Shown here piece after piece: positions 1-6,650 of a DNA stretch of 11,074 nucleotides; the stretch's first letter is position 1; every line of letters starts with the position of its first letter. Made by a program: the position numbers and the translations under genes. This DNA is from Saprospiraceae bacterium UBA3362. GTDB lineage: Bacteria > Bacteroidota > Bacteroidia > Chitinophagales > Saprospiraceae. The notes below the pieces were generated by a model. The model was given only the letters and a program-made list of their open reading frames with translations. It had not been told where the DNA came from and did not search any database. The stretch covers positions 1 through 11,074 of the forward strand of contig DEQQ01000093.1 in assembly GCA_002360455.1 (NCBI GenBank). The letters are read 5' to 3'.

Positions 1-80
1 GAATGCCGGGCTTACCTGATACTCCTGCCGCAGAAAACATCGACATTGACGAAAACGGCAATATCAAGGGCTTATTTTAA
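1..80 (+). CDS. fhs: Formate-tetrahydrofolate ligase, C-terminal fragment (5' part outside window)
   Basis: Only the last 25 codons are visible, in the frame that begins at position 3 and stops with TAA at 78-80. The peptide starts MPGLPDTPAAENIDID and ends NGNIKGLF. This matches the highly conserved C-terminus of formate-tetrahydrofolate ligase (formyl-THF synthetase), which usually reads like MPGLPxxPAAxxIDxDxxGxIxGLF. The enzyme is cytoplasmic and makes 10-formyl-tetrahydrofolate from formate, THF and ATP for purine and other one-carbon metabolism. The ATG at 3-5 is an internal methionine, not a start. The gene is likely unrelated in function to its downstream neighbours. The assignment rests on a short tail, but the motif is distinctive. 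Confidence 0.85.
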   Translation, partial: MPGLPDTPAAENIDIDENGNIKGLF

Positions 81-142
81 CAATCCTTGTGTAAATATTA
101 CTTCTTGTATGAAGATAGAAAAATCGATCTTGAGATCTAAAC

Positions 143-175
143 GGTTTTAAGACATCAAACCTTTTCATTTTTATT
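143..175 (+). terminator. Weak possible rho-independent terminator of fhs
   Basis: GGTTT at 143-147 can pair with AAACC at 157-161 across a 9-nt loop. It is followed directly by TTTT and a T-rich stretch (162-173). The stem is only 5 bp, so it is marginal as an intrinsic terminator. It lies about 60 bp after the fhs stop, before the next promoter-like box, which is a sensible place for one. Confidence 0.3.
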
Positions 176-201
176 AAGATAACAATGAAATAAAAAAAAG
201 T

Positions 202-209
202 TATTTTTG
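202..209 (+). promoter_or_regulatory. Bacteroidota -7 promoter element upstream of the first TonB-dependent receptor
   Basis: TATTTTTG is a perfect match to the Bacteroidota sigma-ABfr -7 consensus TAnnTTTG. It ends only 4 nt before the ATG at 214. No clear TTG -33 element sits at the usual distance, though the upstream DNA is very AT-rich. If the box is used, transcription would begin at or within a few bases of the start codon, giving a leaderless or nearly leaderless mRNA. Confidence 0.45.
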
Positions 210-213
210 CTCA

Positions 214-2637
214 ATGAATCAGAGATACATTCCGCTCTTACTCTTATTTTGTATAAGTCTTTATACAAAGGCGCAGTCCAACAAACCGTTTGAAATTCAA
301 GGTCAGGTCAAAGACCTAAAGACAGGTGTGAACCTGGAATATGTAAATCTTGTATTTAATTCTTTAAGTGCCAAAAAAGTTGAAGGTACTGTGACAGATA
401 TTGATGGAAAGTATAAAATCATTCTTCCAAAATCAGACTATTATAAAGTTACTATTCAATTTATTGCTTATAAATCGTTGACATACGATTCGCTTTTTAT
501 TGATCCATCAATAGCTCAAAGTATTTTTAAAAATATAAAATTAGAGCCGGATCAAAAAGTATTGGATGAAGTTGTTATATCTGACGAGAAACAAATCGTT
601 CAGCAAGCTATTGACAAGAAAGTAATCAATGTTGCAAAGGACGCCATTAATACCGGATCTGATGCTCTTTCTGTAGTAGATCGATTGCCCGGAGTGGATG
701 TTGATGCAGACGGCAATATCTCCTATAGAGGAATGGACAATATGAAAATTCTCATAGACGGAAGGCCGATAGGAAAAGCTGAAAAAGATTTATTGAGACA
801 GATGCAATCCAGTCAAATAGATAAAATTGAATTTATCTCTAACCCTTCTGCCAAATATAATCCGGAAGGGATGTCCGGCTTGATCAATATTATTTTAAAG
901 AAAAACAATAGTTTAGGTTGGAGTGGCACTGCAAGTACCATTTTCACACAAGGGTTCAGACCGAAGTATACTGCAGGACTTAGTCTTGGAATGAGAAATA
1001 AATTCTGGAGTCCAAGTTTGGATTATAACTATAACTATAATCACGGGTATGTTTATGGCACCAACTTCAGGGAATTTACAGAAAATTCTTACAATTCAAT
1101 TTCGCAATCCAGCTTCAACACAAGCTTAAGTAAAATTCATAATTTAAAATTGGCGTCCGATTTTTTCATTAATTCCGGCAATACAATTTATACGATTTTT
1201 AATGCAACTATAAGAAATCAAAATGCAAAACCGAACTTGACATCAACTTACAGGGACAGCAGTGAGAGCGTTTATAATGAGACCAAACGCATTGGTAATA
1301 ATACGGGCAAAAACTCTCTTTTGGAGTTTGTGACCGGCTATCAATACCGCTCCAAAAATCAAAAAAATAGCTTGGATTATGAAGTATCCTTTAAACAAGT
1401 TCCATCAGAAAATACAAACCTCTATTCCGATTACTTGTTTGCCAATCTCACTACCAACAATCAAGAATTGATTGATGATTTAAACAAAATCTTCAACACT
1501 AGATTGGATTACACAAGACAAATAACTAAGGCATTCCAATTGGAGGCAGGCACTCAAATTGGAATTCAAAGCATTGAAAACTCATATTCATTCTATACAA
1601 AAAACAGTTCCGAATCCAATTATTCCTTAGACACTACCGCTTCCAATATTTTCCACTACAATGAGACTGTCTATGCAGCCTATCTTTCTTCTCAATACAA
1701 ATACAAAACATGGACTTTCAAGGCCGGACTAAGGCCTGAAATATCTCGGATAGAATCTAAATTATTAACTACCAATCAAACCTATCCTCAGAATTATTTT
1801 AATCTATTTCCGAGTGCTTACCTATTATACAGTCCTTCTGCAAAGCACTCCTTCGGCCTAAGTTTTAGTCAAAGAATCAACAGACCTACTCTTGAACAAC
1901 TAAATCCGTTCAATAACAGAGTAGATCCGACTTTCAACAGAATTGGTAACCCATTTCTAAAACCTGAATATGCTTATATTTCAGAAATCAATTATCAATA
2001 CAGAACAGACAAACTCACAATCTCTCCTGTTGTATACTACAGAAGATTGTACAATCAAATTTTAAGAGAAATACAATTTGACGCAACTACGGGAAATTTA
2101 TTGGTAATCACAAAAAACTACAGAGGCAATCATTTTTACGGTTTGGAAATAAATACCAATTATCAATATTCAAAAAAATTGAAGTTCAACCACAACATTT
2201 CATACAATGAAGGAAATCTATTGAGCGAGCCAACAAATTTTAATGTTAATAGAAAATCCGACAATTTGACAAGCTCCATTAACATAAGCTACAACACACA
2301 TCCAGCCGGCACTCTGCAACTAAGTGGAAAATACAGAACTATCCAAGAAGTTCCTGTTGGACAATTTTTGCCTTCGAGCAATGTGGACATTGCATACACT
2401 CTATTGCTTTGGAAAAAGAAAGGGACTTTGACATTCAAAGCGAGCGATATTTTTTTGAGGCGATTATTTAGAATCCAGACTTTGAATCAAGAAAATTTTT
2501 CGAGCTCAACTATACGAACCAATGAAACCAGAACCTTTGTCTTGAGCTTCAGCTATAAGTTTGGTTCGGGCAGTGTACAAAAATCCTCCAAGCGCAAAGA
2601 AGAAGAAAAAGACAGAATAGAGCGATCTGATTTTTAA
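214..2637 (+). CDS. TonB-dependent receptor, outer membrane beta-barrel family protein
   Basis: This is a complete 807-residue outer-membrane receptor. Residues 1-20 form a Sec signal peptide (hydrophobic LLLLFCISLY, cleavage likely after TKA). Residues about 27-112 form a carboxypeptidase-regulatory-like beta-sandwich (GQVKDLKTGVNLEYVNLVF, then GTVTDIDGKY). A plug domain follows at about 117-230 (LDEVVIS, LPGVDVDADGNISYRGM, ILIDGRPIG, NPSAKYNPEGMSGLINIILKK). The rest is a barrel rich in aromatic and Asn residues, of the OMP_b-brl_3 type. Barrel hallmarks are LFPSAYLLYSPSAKHSFGLS and RPTLEQLNPF. The barrel ends near SFSYKFGSG, followed by a hydrophilic tail of about 21 residues. The start is secure: the frame has no other ATG, GTG or TTG between the upstream in-frame stop (175-177) and 214, and the signal peptide begins there. 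There is no SusD-like partner beside it. The substrate is unknown. Length and domain order are normal for the family. Confidence 0.93.
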   Translation: MNQRYIPLLLLFCISLYTKAQSNKPFEIQGQVKDLKTGVNLEYVNLVFNSLSAKKVEGTVTDIDGKYKIILPKSDYYKVTIQFIAYKSLTYDSLFIDPSIAQSIFKNIKLEPDQKVLDEVVISDEKQIVQQAIDKKVINVAKDAINTGSDALSVVDRLPGVDVDADGNISYRGMDNMKILIDGRPIGKAEKDLLRQMQSSQIDKIEFISNPSAKYNPEGMSGLINIILKKNNSLGWSGTASTIFTQGFRPKYTAGLSLGMRNKFWSPSLDYNYNYNHGYVYGTNFREFTENSYNSISQSSFNTSLSKIHNLKLASDFFINSGNTIYTIFNATIRNQNAKPNLTSTYRDSSESVYNETKRIGNNTGKNSLLEFVTGYQYRSKNQKNSLDYEVSFKQVPSENTNLYSDYLFANLTTNNQELIDDLNKIFNTRLDYTRQITKAFQLEAGTQIGIQSIENSYSFYTKNSSESNYSLDTTASNIFHYNETVYAAYLSSQYKYKTWTFKAGLRPEISRIESKLLTTNQTYPQNYFNLFPSAYLLYSPSAKHSFGLSFSQRINRPTLEQLNPFNNRVDPTFNRIGNPFLKPEYAYISEINYQYRTDKLTISPVVYYRRLYNQILREIQFDATTGNLLVITKNYRGNHFYGLEINTNYQYSKKLKFNHNISYNEGNLLSEPTNFNVNRKSDNLTSSINISYNTHPAGTLQLSGKYRTIQEVPVGQFLPSSNVDIAYTLLLWKKKGTLTFKASDIFLRRLFRIQTLNQENFSSSTIRTNETRTFVLSFSYKFGSGSVQKSSKRKEEEKDRIERSDF

Positions 2638-2954
2638 TCTTTGGCTTCTTCACTCTGCAATCAATTTTAGATTTTGTTTGAGCTAATAATTATGATACTC
2701 TGATTGGCTATTTGTTTAACAATAATGTACAAATGCAAATTAGGATTACCATTTGCTTCATTAATTTTTAAAAAGAACTTAGGAATCCTGTTCCCAACCA
2801 AGATAGTTTAAATTATTTTTATCTTTCCTTTAACTTTATCTTAATTTGGCAGTCAAATTCTTGTTTTATTCCGGGAAGATGCCATTTTGCATACAGAATA
2901 GGTCGATCTTTAAGAGAATAGAATGATTTTGTATCTTTTAATTTACCAACTATT
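2638..2954. other. 317-bp intergenic region between the receptor and the DUF1800 gene
   Basis: This AT-rich gap has no open frame of note and no convincing terminator after the receptor. Two short inverted repeats are visible. One is GCAAAT/ATTTGC (2735-2740 and 2751-2756, 10-nt spacer). The other is AATTTG/CAAATT (2843-2848 and 2854-2859, 5-nt spacer). Either could be chance in such AT-rich DNA. The right end carries a promoter-like -7 box, listed separately. Confidence 0.6.
2932..2939 (+). promoter_or_regulatory. Candidate -7 promoter element for the DUF1800-DUF1501 pair
   Basis: TATCTTTT matches seven of eight positions of the Bacteroidota -7 consensus TAnnTTTG, differing only in the last base. 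It ends 15 nt before the ATG at 2955, giving a very short predicted leader. No obvious TTG -33 box lies 17-23 bp upstream. No Shine-Dalgarno sequence precedes the ATG, as is common in this phylum. Confidence 0.35.
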
Positions 2955-4664
2955 ATGAATCGTAGACAATTGTTTTCAATGTCCGGAAAATCACAACTTT
3001 CCAGGGCAGCTCTGCCGGTTATGGGTGGTTTGAGCCCTTACACGGGTGTATGGGATTATGCCGCGGCAGCACATTTGCTTCGTCGTGCTTGTTTTGGACC
3101 AACTCATGAGATGATCTCACAGGCGGTAAAAGACGGTTTAAGCAAAACTGTTCAGAATTTGCTTGCCGCAAAAGACCTGAGCAAATTTCCATTACCTTCT
3201 CCTCCTTTAAATCATGCATATGCCAATGATCCCAATGTTCCTATTGGGTCTACATGGGTTACAGCTCCCATTGCCAATGGTGACAATCTAATCACTGTGT
3301 ACAGACAAAATTCTGTAAGAGCTTGGAGCTTGGAGCAGATGTTTGCAGAACAAATTTCTTTGAGAGAAAAAATGACTTTATTTTGGCACAACCATTTCGT
3401 TACGGCAGATACTCCGGATCCACGTTTGGAATACAAGTATCTAAGCACTCTGCGAGAGAATTCGCTAGGCAATGTCAAAACACTTACAAAAAAAATGACT
3501 GTTGATGTTGCAATGCTGTTGTATCTCAATGGCATCCAAAACACAGCTAAAGCTCCCAATGAAAATTATGCTAGAGAATTAATGGAGTTGTTCACTCTAG
3601 GCAAAGGTGATTTGGCAGGCCCTGGAGACTACACTACTTTTACTGAACAAGATGTTGCCGCAGTGGCAAAAGCTCTTACAGGATGGAAAATTCCAAATTT
3701 GCGAAACACAACCAGCTTGGATGGTGTTTTTCCTACCAATCCAAACACCGGACTCAATCCCGATCATGATTACAATGACAAAACACTCTCTGCCAGATTC
3801 AATAACTTTGTCATTAAAACCCCCATTATAAATGGGAAAAAAGACGGCATAAAAGAGTATGAATATCTAATCGATGAAGCCATTTTCAATGTTAAGAAAA
3901 ATGATGTAGCCAAATTCATTTCAACCAAATTGTATCGATATTTTGTATATTACAAAGTAGATACAGCTATTAAAAATGAGATCATCTCCGGAATGGCTGC
4001 TCAATTGATCAAAGATAATTTTGAAATTGCAGGAACCCTTGCGCTTTTACTATCTTCCGATCATTTTTTCAGTGATGCCGCTTATGGTGCTGTGGTCAGC
4101 TCTCCTCTTGATTTTATTATGAACTCTGTTAAGTCAATGAAGTTTGTTCCACCTACAGCGCTTTCTGAAAAATATGCATTGTTCTCTGAACTATGGCGAC
4201 AGGGACTCAATTTTCAACAAGGTTATTTGGAGCATCCAAGCGTTGCCGGATGGTCGGCCTACTATCAAGAACCAAGTTTTCATGAAATATGGATTTCTTC
4301 GGCCACTCTTCCTATTCGCATGACCTTAAATCAAAATTTTATAAACAAGACATATAGGATCAGAAATGTGACGGGAACGGTAGGCATTGATTTGGTTTCT
4401 TACATAAAAGGATTTTCGGATCCCTCTGATGTCAATCAATTGATCCAGTCTGTTGTAGCTCATTTGCTGCCACGAAATATTCAACAAAATCAAATTGATA
4501 GTTTGAAAGAGGCATTGCTTCAAGGTAATCCTGAATATGAGTGGAAAGAAGAATACGATGCTTACATAGCCAATCCATCTGCACCAAACAGGTTGGTTAT
4601 TGATACACGATTAAAACGATTATTCAATTTGGTATTAGCAATGCCGGAACATTTTCTTTCTTAA
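2955..4664 (+). CDS. DUF1800 domain-containing protein
   Basis: This 569-residue protein spans nearly the whole DUF1800 family (PF08811). Family hallmarks in order are AHLLRRACFGPT (39-50), REKMTLFWHNHF (137-148), NENYARELMELFTLG (202-216), EQDVAAVAKALTGW (231-244), FISTKLYRYFVY (321-332) and LLLSSDHFF (364-372). The biochemical function is not established. The ATG at 2955 is the only start codon after the in-frame stop at 2919-2921. The N-terminus has an RR pair (MNRRQLF) but no clear hydrophobic core, so the export route is unclear. No T9SS C-terminal domain is seen. The next gene, a DUF1501 protein, begins 26 bp downstream on the same strand. DUF1800 and DUF1501 genes are repeatedly adjacent in Bacteroidota, Planctomycetota and Proteobacteria, so the two probably act together. 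I infer co-transcription from the spacing. Confidence 0.93.
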   Translation: MNRRQLFSMSGKSQLSRAALPVMGGLSPYTGVWDYAAAAHLLRRACFGPTHEMISQAVKDGLSKTVQNLLAAKDLSKFPLPSPPLNHAYANDPNVPIGSTWVTAPIANGDNLITVYRQNSVRAWSLEQMFAEQISLREKMTLFWHNHFVTADTPDPRLEYKYLSTLRENSLGNVKTLTKKMTVDVAMLLYLNGIQNTAKAPNENYARELMELFTLGKGDLAGPGDYTTFTEQDVAAVAKALTGWKIPNLRNTTSLDGVFPTNPNTGLNPDHDYNDKTLSARFNNFVIKTPIINGKKDGIKEYEYLIDEAIFNVKKNDVAKFISTKLYRYFVYYKVDTAIKNEIISGMAAQLIKDNFEIAGTLALLLSSDHFFSDAAYGAVVSSPLDFIMNSVKSMKFVPPTALSEKYALFSELWRQGLNFQQGYLEHPSVAGWSAYYQEPSFHEIWISSATLPIRMTLNQNFINKTYRIRNVTGTVGIDLVSYIKGFSDPSDVNQLIQSVVAHLLPRNIQQNQIDSLKEALLQGNPEYEWKEEYDAYIANPSAPNRLVIDTRLKRLFNLVLAMPEHFLS

Positions 4665-4690
4665 TTAAATTACATCAAATTTCCACAACA

Positions 4691-6256
4691 ATGAAAAGAA
4701 GATCATTTATTAAAACAAGTTCTTTGGCCGCAGTGCCTGTACTTATAAATGGAATACCGGTAGAAGCTATAGCCAAAACTACCTTTGCGAATTTCGTAAA
4801 TCCTGAAGACGATAGAATTCTGGTACTGATTCAACTTGGCGGAGGCAATGATGGCCTAAACATGATTGTCCCTCTCGATCAATATGCTCAACTTTATAAA
4901 GTGCGAGATAAAATCATCTTACAAGAAGATAAGATTACAAAACTTACCGACAAAACCGGAATCCATCCGATCATGACCGGGATAAAATCCATGTACGATG
5001 AAGGAAAAATTAAGTTGATTCAATCTGTGGGCTATCCGAATCAAAACAGGTCTCATTTTAGATCTACCGACATCTGGACTTCTGCTTCTTCAGCGGAGCA
5101 ATACGAAACCACAGGATGGCTTGGCCGTGCGTTTCAGCTCAAGCACCCGAGTTATCCTACCGGTTATCCAAATACCGAATACGCAGATCCTCTGGCAATC
5201 ACCATCGGATCATTGGTTTCGGAAACCTGCCAAGGCACTTCTGCCAACTTTAGTATTGCAATCAACGATCCTTCTACTCTTCGCCAATTGACCGAAGCCG
5301 AAAAAGGAACTCTTCCTCAAACCAACTACGGCTACGAATTGGCTTACATGATCAATTCCATTAGACAAACCAATCAATATTCTGATGTGGTAAGTGATGC
5401 CTACAACAAGGCTACAAACCTAAGTACAAAGTATCCTACCGGAAATGCTTTGGCAGACAGACTCAAGATTGTTGCAAGATTGATTCATGGAGGATTGAAG
5501 TCAAAAGTTTATGTTGTGAATATCGGAGGATTTGACACTCATGCCAATCAAATCGATGTATTGGATGACAGTCACACAACTGGAACACATGCCAACCTTT
5601 TGAGCCAGCTTTCTGGTGCCATGGAAGCCTTTCAGGATGACCTCAAATTGATGAAAAAAGAACAGCAGGTTGTCGGAATGACCTTCTCTGAATTTGGCCG
5701 ACAGATCAAAGCCAATGACTCCACAGGAACTGATCATGGAACGGCAGCTCCAATGTTCTTATTTGGCTCTTGTATTAAGCCAGGCATCCTTGGCGACAAT
5801 GCAACTATCTCTGACAATGTACAAAACGGCGAAGGTGTCGCGATGCAATACGACTTCAGATCTGTTTATGCAAGCTTATTAATGGATTGGTTCAAGCTTT
5901 CTGAGTCCACAGTAAAATCTATATTATATGGGGAGTTCCAAAAACTTTCCTTGATCGAGGGCTGTGACACTACTACAGAAGTGGAAGACTCTGCAAGAGA
6001 CTTTAATCTGAGTTTGACAGCTTATCCGAATCCAACTTCTGACGTACTGAACATTAAGTTTGTAAGCAAGGATGAAAGTGTAAGAGTAAGTATCTTCGAT
6101 ATCATTGGCTCAGAAATCAAAGTCCTCCATCAAGGCAAACTAAATGGTGGCGAACATGAGCTAAAATTCAATACCAATGAGTTGAGTTCCGGTCATTACA
6201 TTGTTAGAGTTTCTGCAGAAAGAGCACAAAAAACGAAGAAATTTATGGTTCAATAA
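4691..6256 (+). CDS. DUF1501 domain-containing protein with T9SS type A sorting domain
   Basis: This 521-residue protein is predicted to be secreted. The N-terminus (MKRRSFIKTSSLAAVPVLI) resembles a twin-arginine (Tat) signal, with cleavage near residue 28. Residues about 43-425 are DUF1501 (PF07394). Its hallmarks are IQLGGGNDGLNMIVPLD (47-63), QNRSHFRSTDIWTSA (118-132), VNIGGFDTHANQ (276-287) and FSEFGRQ, then GTDHGTAAPMFLFG (332-359). DUF1501 is related in fold to the alkaline phosphatase/sulfatase group. D54, D282, H284, D348 and H349 sit in patterns like the metal ligands of that group, but activity is unproven. Residues about 440-521 form a type A T9SS sorting domain (YPNPTSDVLNI, SGHYIVRV, terminal KKFMVQ). 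That domain should route the protein through the outer membrane to the surface or medium. It is probably co-transcribed with the DUF1800 gene. Confidence 0.93.
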   Translation: MKRRSFIKTSSLAAVPVLINGIPVEAIAKTTFANFVNPEDDRILVLIQLGGGNDGLNMIVPLDQYAQLYKVRDKIILQEDKITKLTDKTGIHPIMTGIKSMYDEGKIKLIQSVGYPNQNRSHFRSTDIWTSASSAEQYETTGWLGRAFQLKHPSYPTGYPNTEYADPLAITIGSLVSETCQGTSANFSIAINDPSTLRQLTEAEKGTLPQTNYGYELAYMINSIRQTNQYSDVVSDAYNKATNLSTKYPTGNALADRLKIVARLIHGGLKSKVYVVNIGGFDTHANQIDVLDDSHTTGTHANLLSQLSGAMEAFQDDLKLMKKEQQVVGMTFSEFGRQIKANDSTGTDHGTAAPMFLFGSCIKPGILGDNATISDNVQNGEGVAMQYDFRSVYASLLMDWFKLSESTVKSILYGEFQKLSLIEGCDTTTEVEDSARDFNLSLTAYPNPTSDVLNIKFVSKDESVRVSIFDIIGSEIKVLHQGKLNGGEHELKFNTNELSSGHYIVRVSAERAQKTKKFMVQ

Positions 6257-6439
6257 AACAAAACAAAGTCCAAATACAATAAAAATCAATGAATTGAAAT
6301 GTGCCATTCAAAGATGCAAACTAAATCAGTTTTGAGTCAGTTATTCAATAAAACAAATTTTACAGGCAATATTGTATTGATTCCTTTTTGAACTTTGTCA
6401 ATCGTTTAGGTTTTTCAGCGTTATGAATTTTTTTAAATA

Positions 6440-6475
6440 AAAAGGCTTTGTCCAAAATAATGGTCAAAGCCTTTT
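6440..6475. terminator. Bidirectional rho-independent terminator
   Basis: AAAAGGCTTTG (6440-6450) pairs perfectly with CAAAGCCTTTT (6465-6475). Inside that 11-bp stem, after one T-T mismatch, CCA (6452-6454) pairs with TGG (6461-6463) around the loop AAATAA. On the plus strand the stem ends in TTTT followed by GATTTATT. On the minus strand it runs into TTTTTATTTAAAAAAA. Placement between convergent genes fits a shared terminator for the DUF1501 transcript and the minus-strand receptor-lipoprotein operon, about 180 nt after each stop codon. Confidence 0.85.
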
Positions 6476-6487
6476 GATTTATTACCA

Positions 6488-6509
6488 AATGGAATTTCCT
6501 TATTCCATT
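6488..6509. other. Second perfect hairpin in the convergent gap
   Basis: AATGGAAT (6488-6495) and ATTCCATT (6502-6509) form a perfect 8-bp stem with the 6-nt loop TTCCTT. It lies 12 bp beyond the main terminator. It has no long T-run in either direction, so it is a weak terminator by itself. It could stabilise the 3' end of the minus-strand mRNA or be an accessory stop. Confidence 0.45.
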
Positions 6510-6650
6510 CTGTTTTCTTATTCGATCAGTTTTGAAAAGAGAAATTCACAATCTCTAACATCTTAACAGAAATTGCTCCTTTCACTTCCTCAACTAAAAA
6601 TTAAAGTCTATCAAGTTCAACAAATTAATTGGAAGATAGAGAATTAAATT

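Larger units (their letters stand above)
6257..6650. other. 394-bp convergent intergenic region
   Basis: This gap separates the plus-strand DUF1501 gene from the minus-strand lipoprotein gene, so both transcripts run into it. It holds a strong hairpin at 6440-6475 and a second at 6488-6509, listed separately. The flanking stretches 6257-6439 and 6510-6650 are AT-rich. The only small frame I noted there (6314-6391, 25 codons) has no recognisable content. I see no RNA gene. Confidence 0.7.

Noticed and set aside
126..137. GATCT-TG-AGATC palindrome after fhs
   Set aside because: The arms are 5 bp with a 2-nt gap, too tight for an RNA hairpin, and such restriction-site-like palindromes arise easily by chance.
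2658..2706. CAATCA/TGATTG pairing downstream of the first receptor as its terminator
   Set aside because: A 6-bp stem with a 37-nt loop and no following T-tract would not act as an intrinsic terminator.
2735..2756. GCAAAT/ATTTGC inverted repeat
   Set aside because: The arms are only 6 bp with a 10-nt spacer and no T-run, so it is neither a convincing terminator nor a clear operator.
3212..3559. 115-codon minus-strand open frame within the DUF1800 gene
   Set aside because: It overlaps conserved DUF1800 motifs on the other strand and shows no recognisable domain or signal of its own.
6314..6391. Small 25-codon plus-strand frame in the convergent gap
   Set aside because: There is no ribosome site, no hydrophobic or domain pattern, and it sits in what should be the 3' UTR of the DUF1501 transcript.
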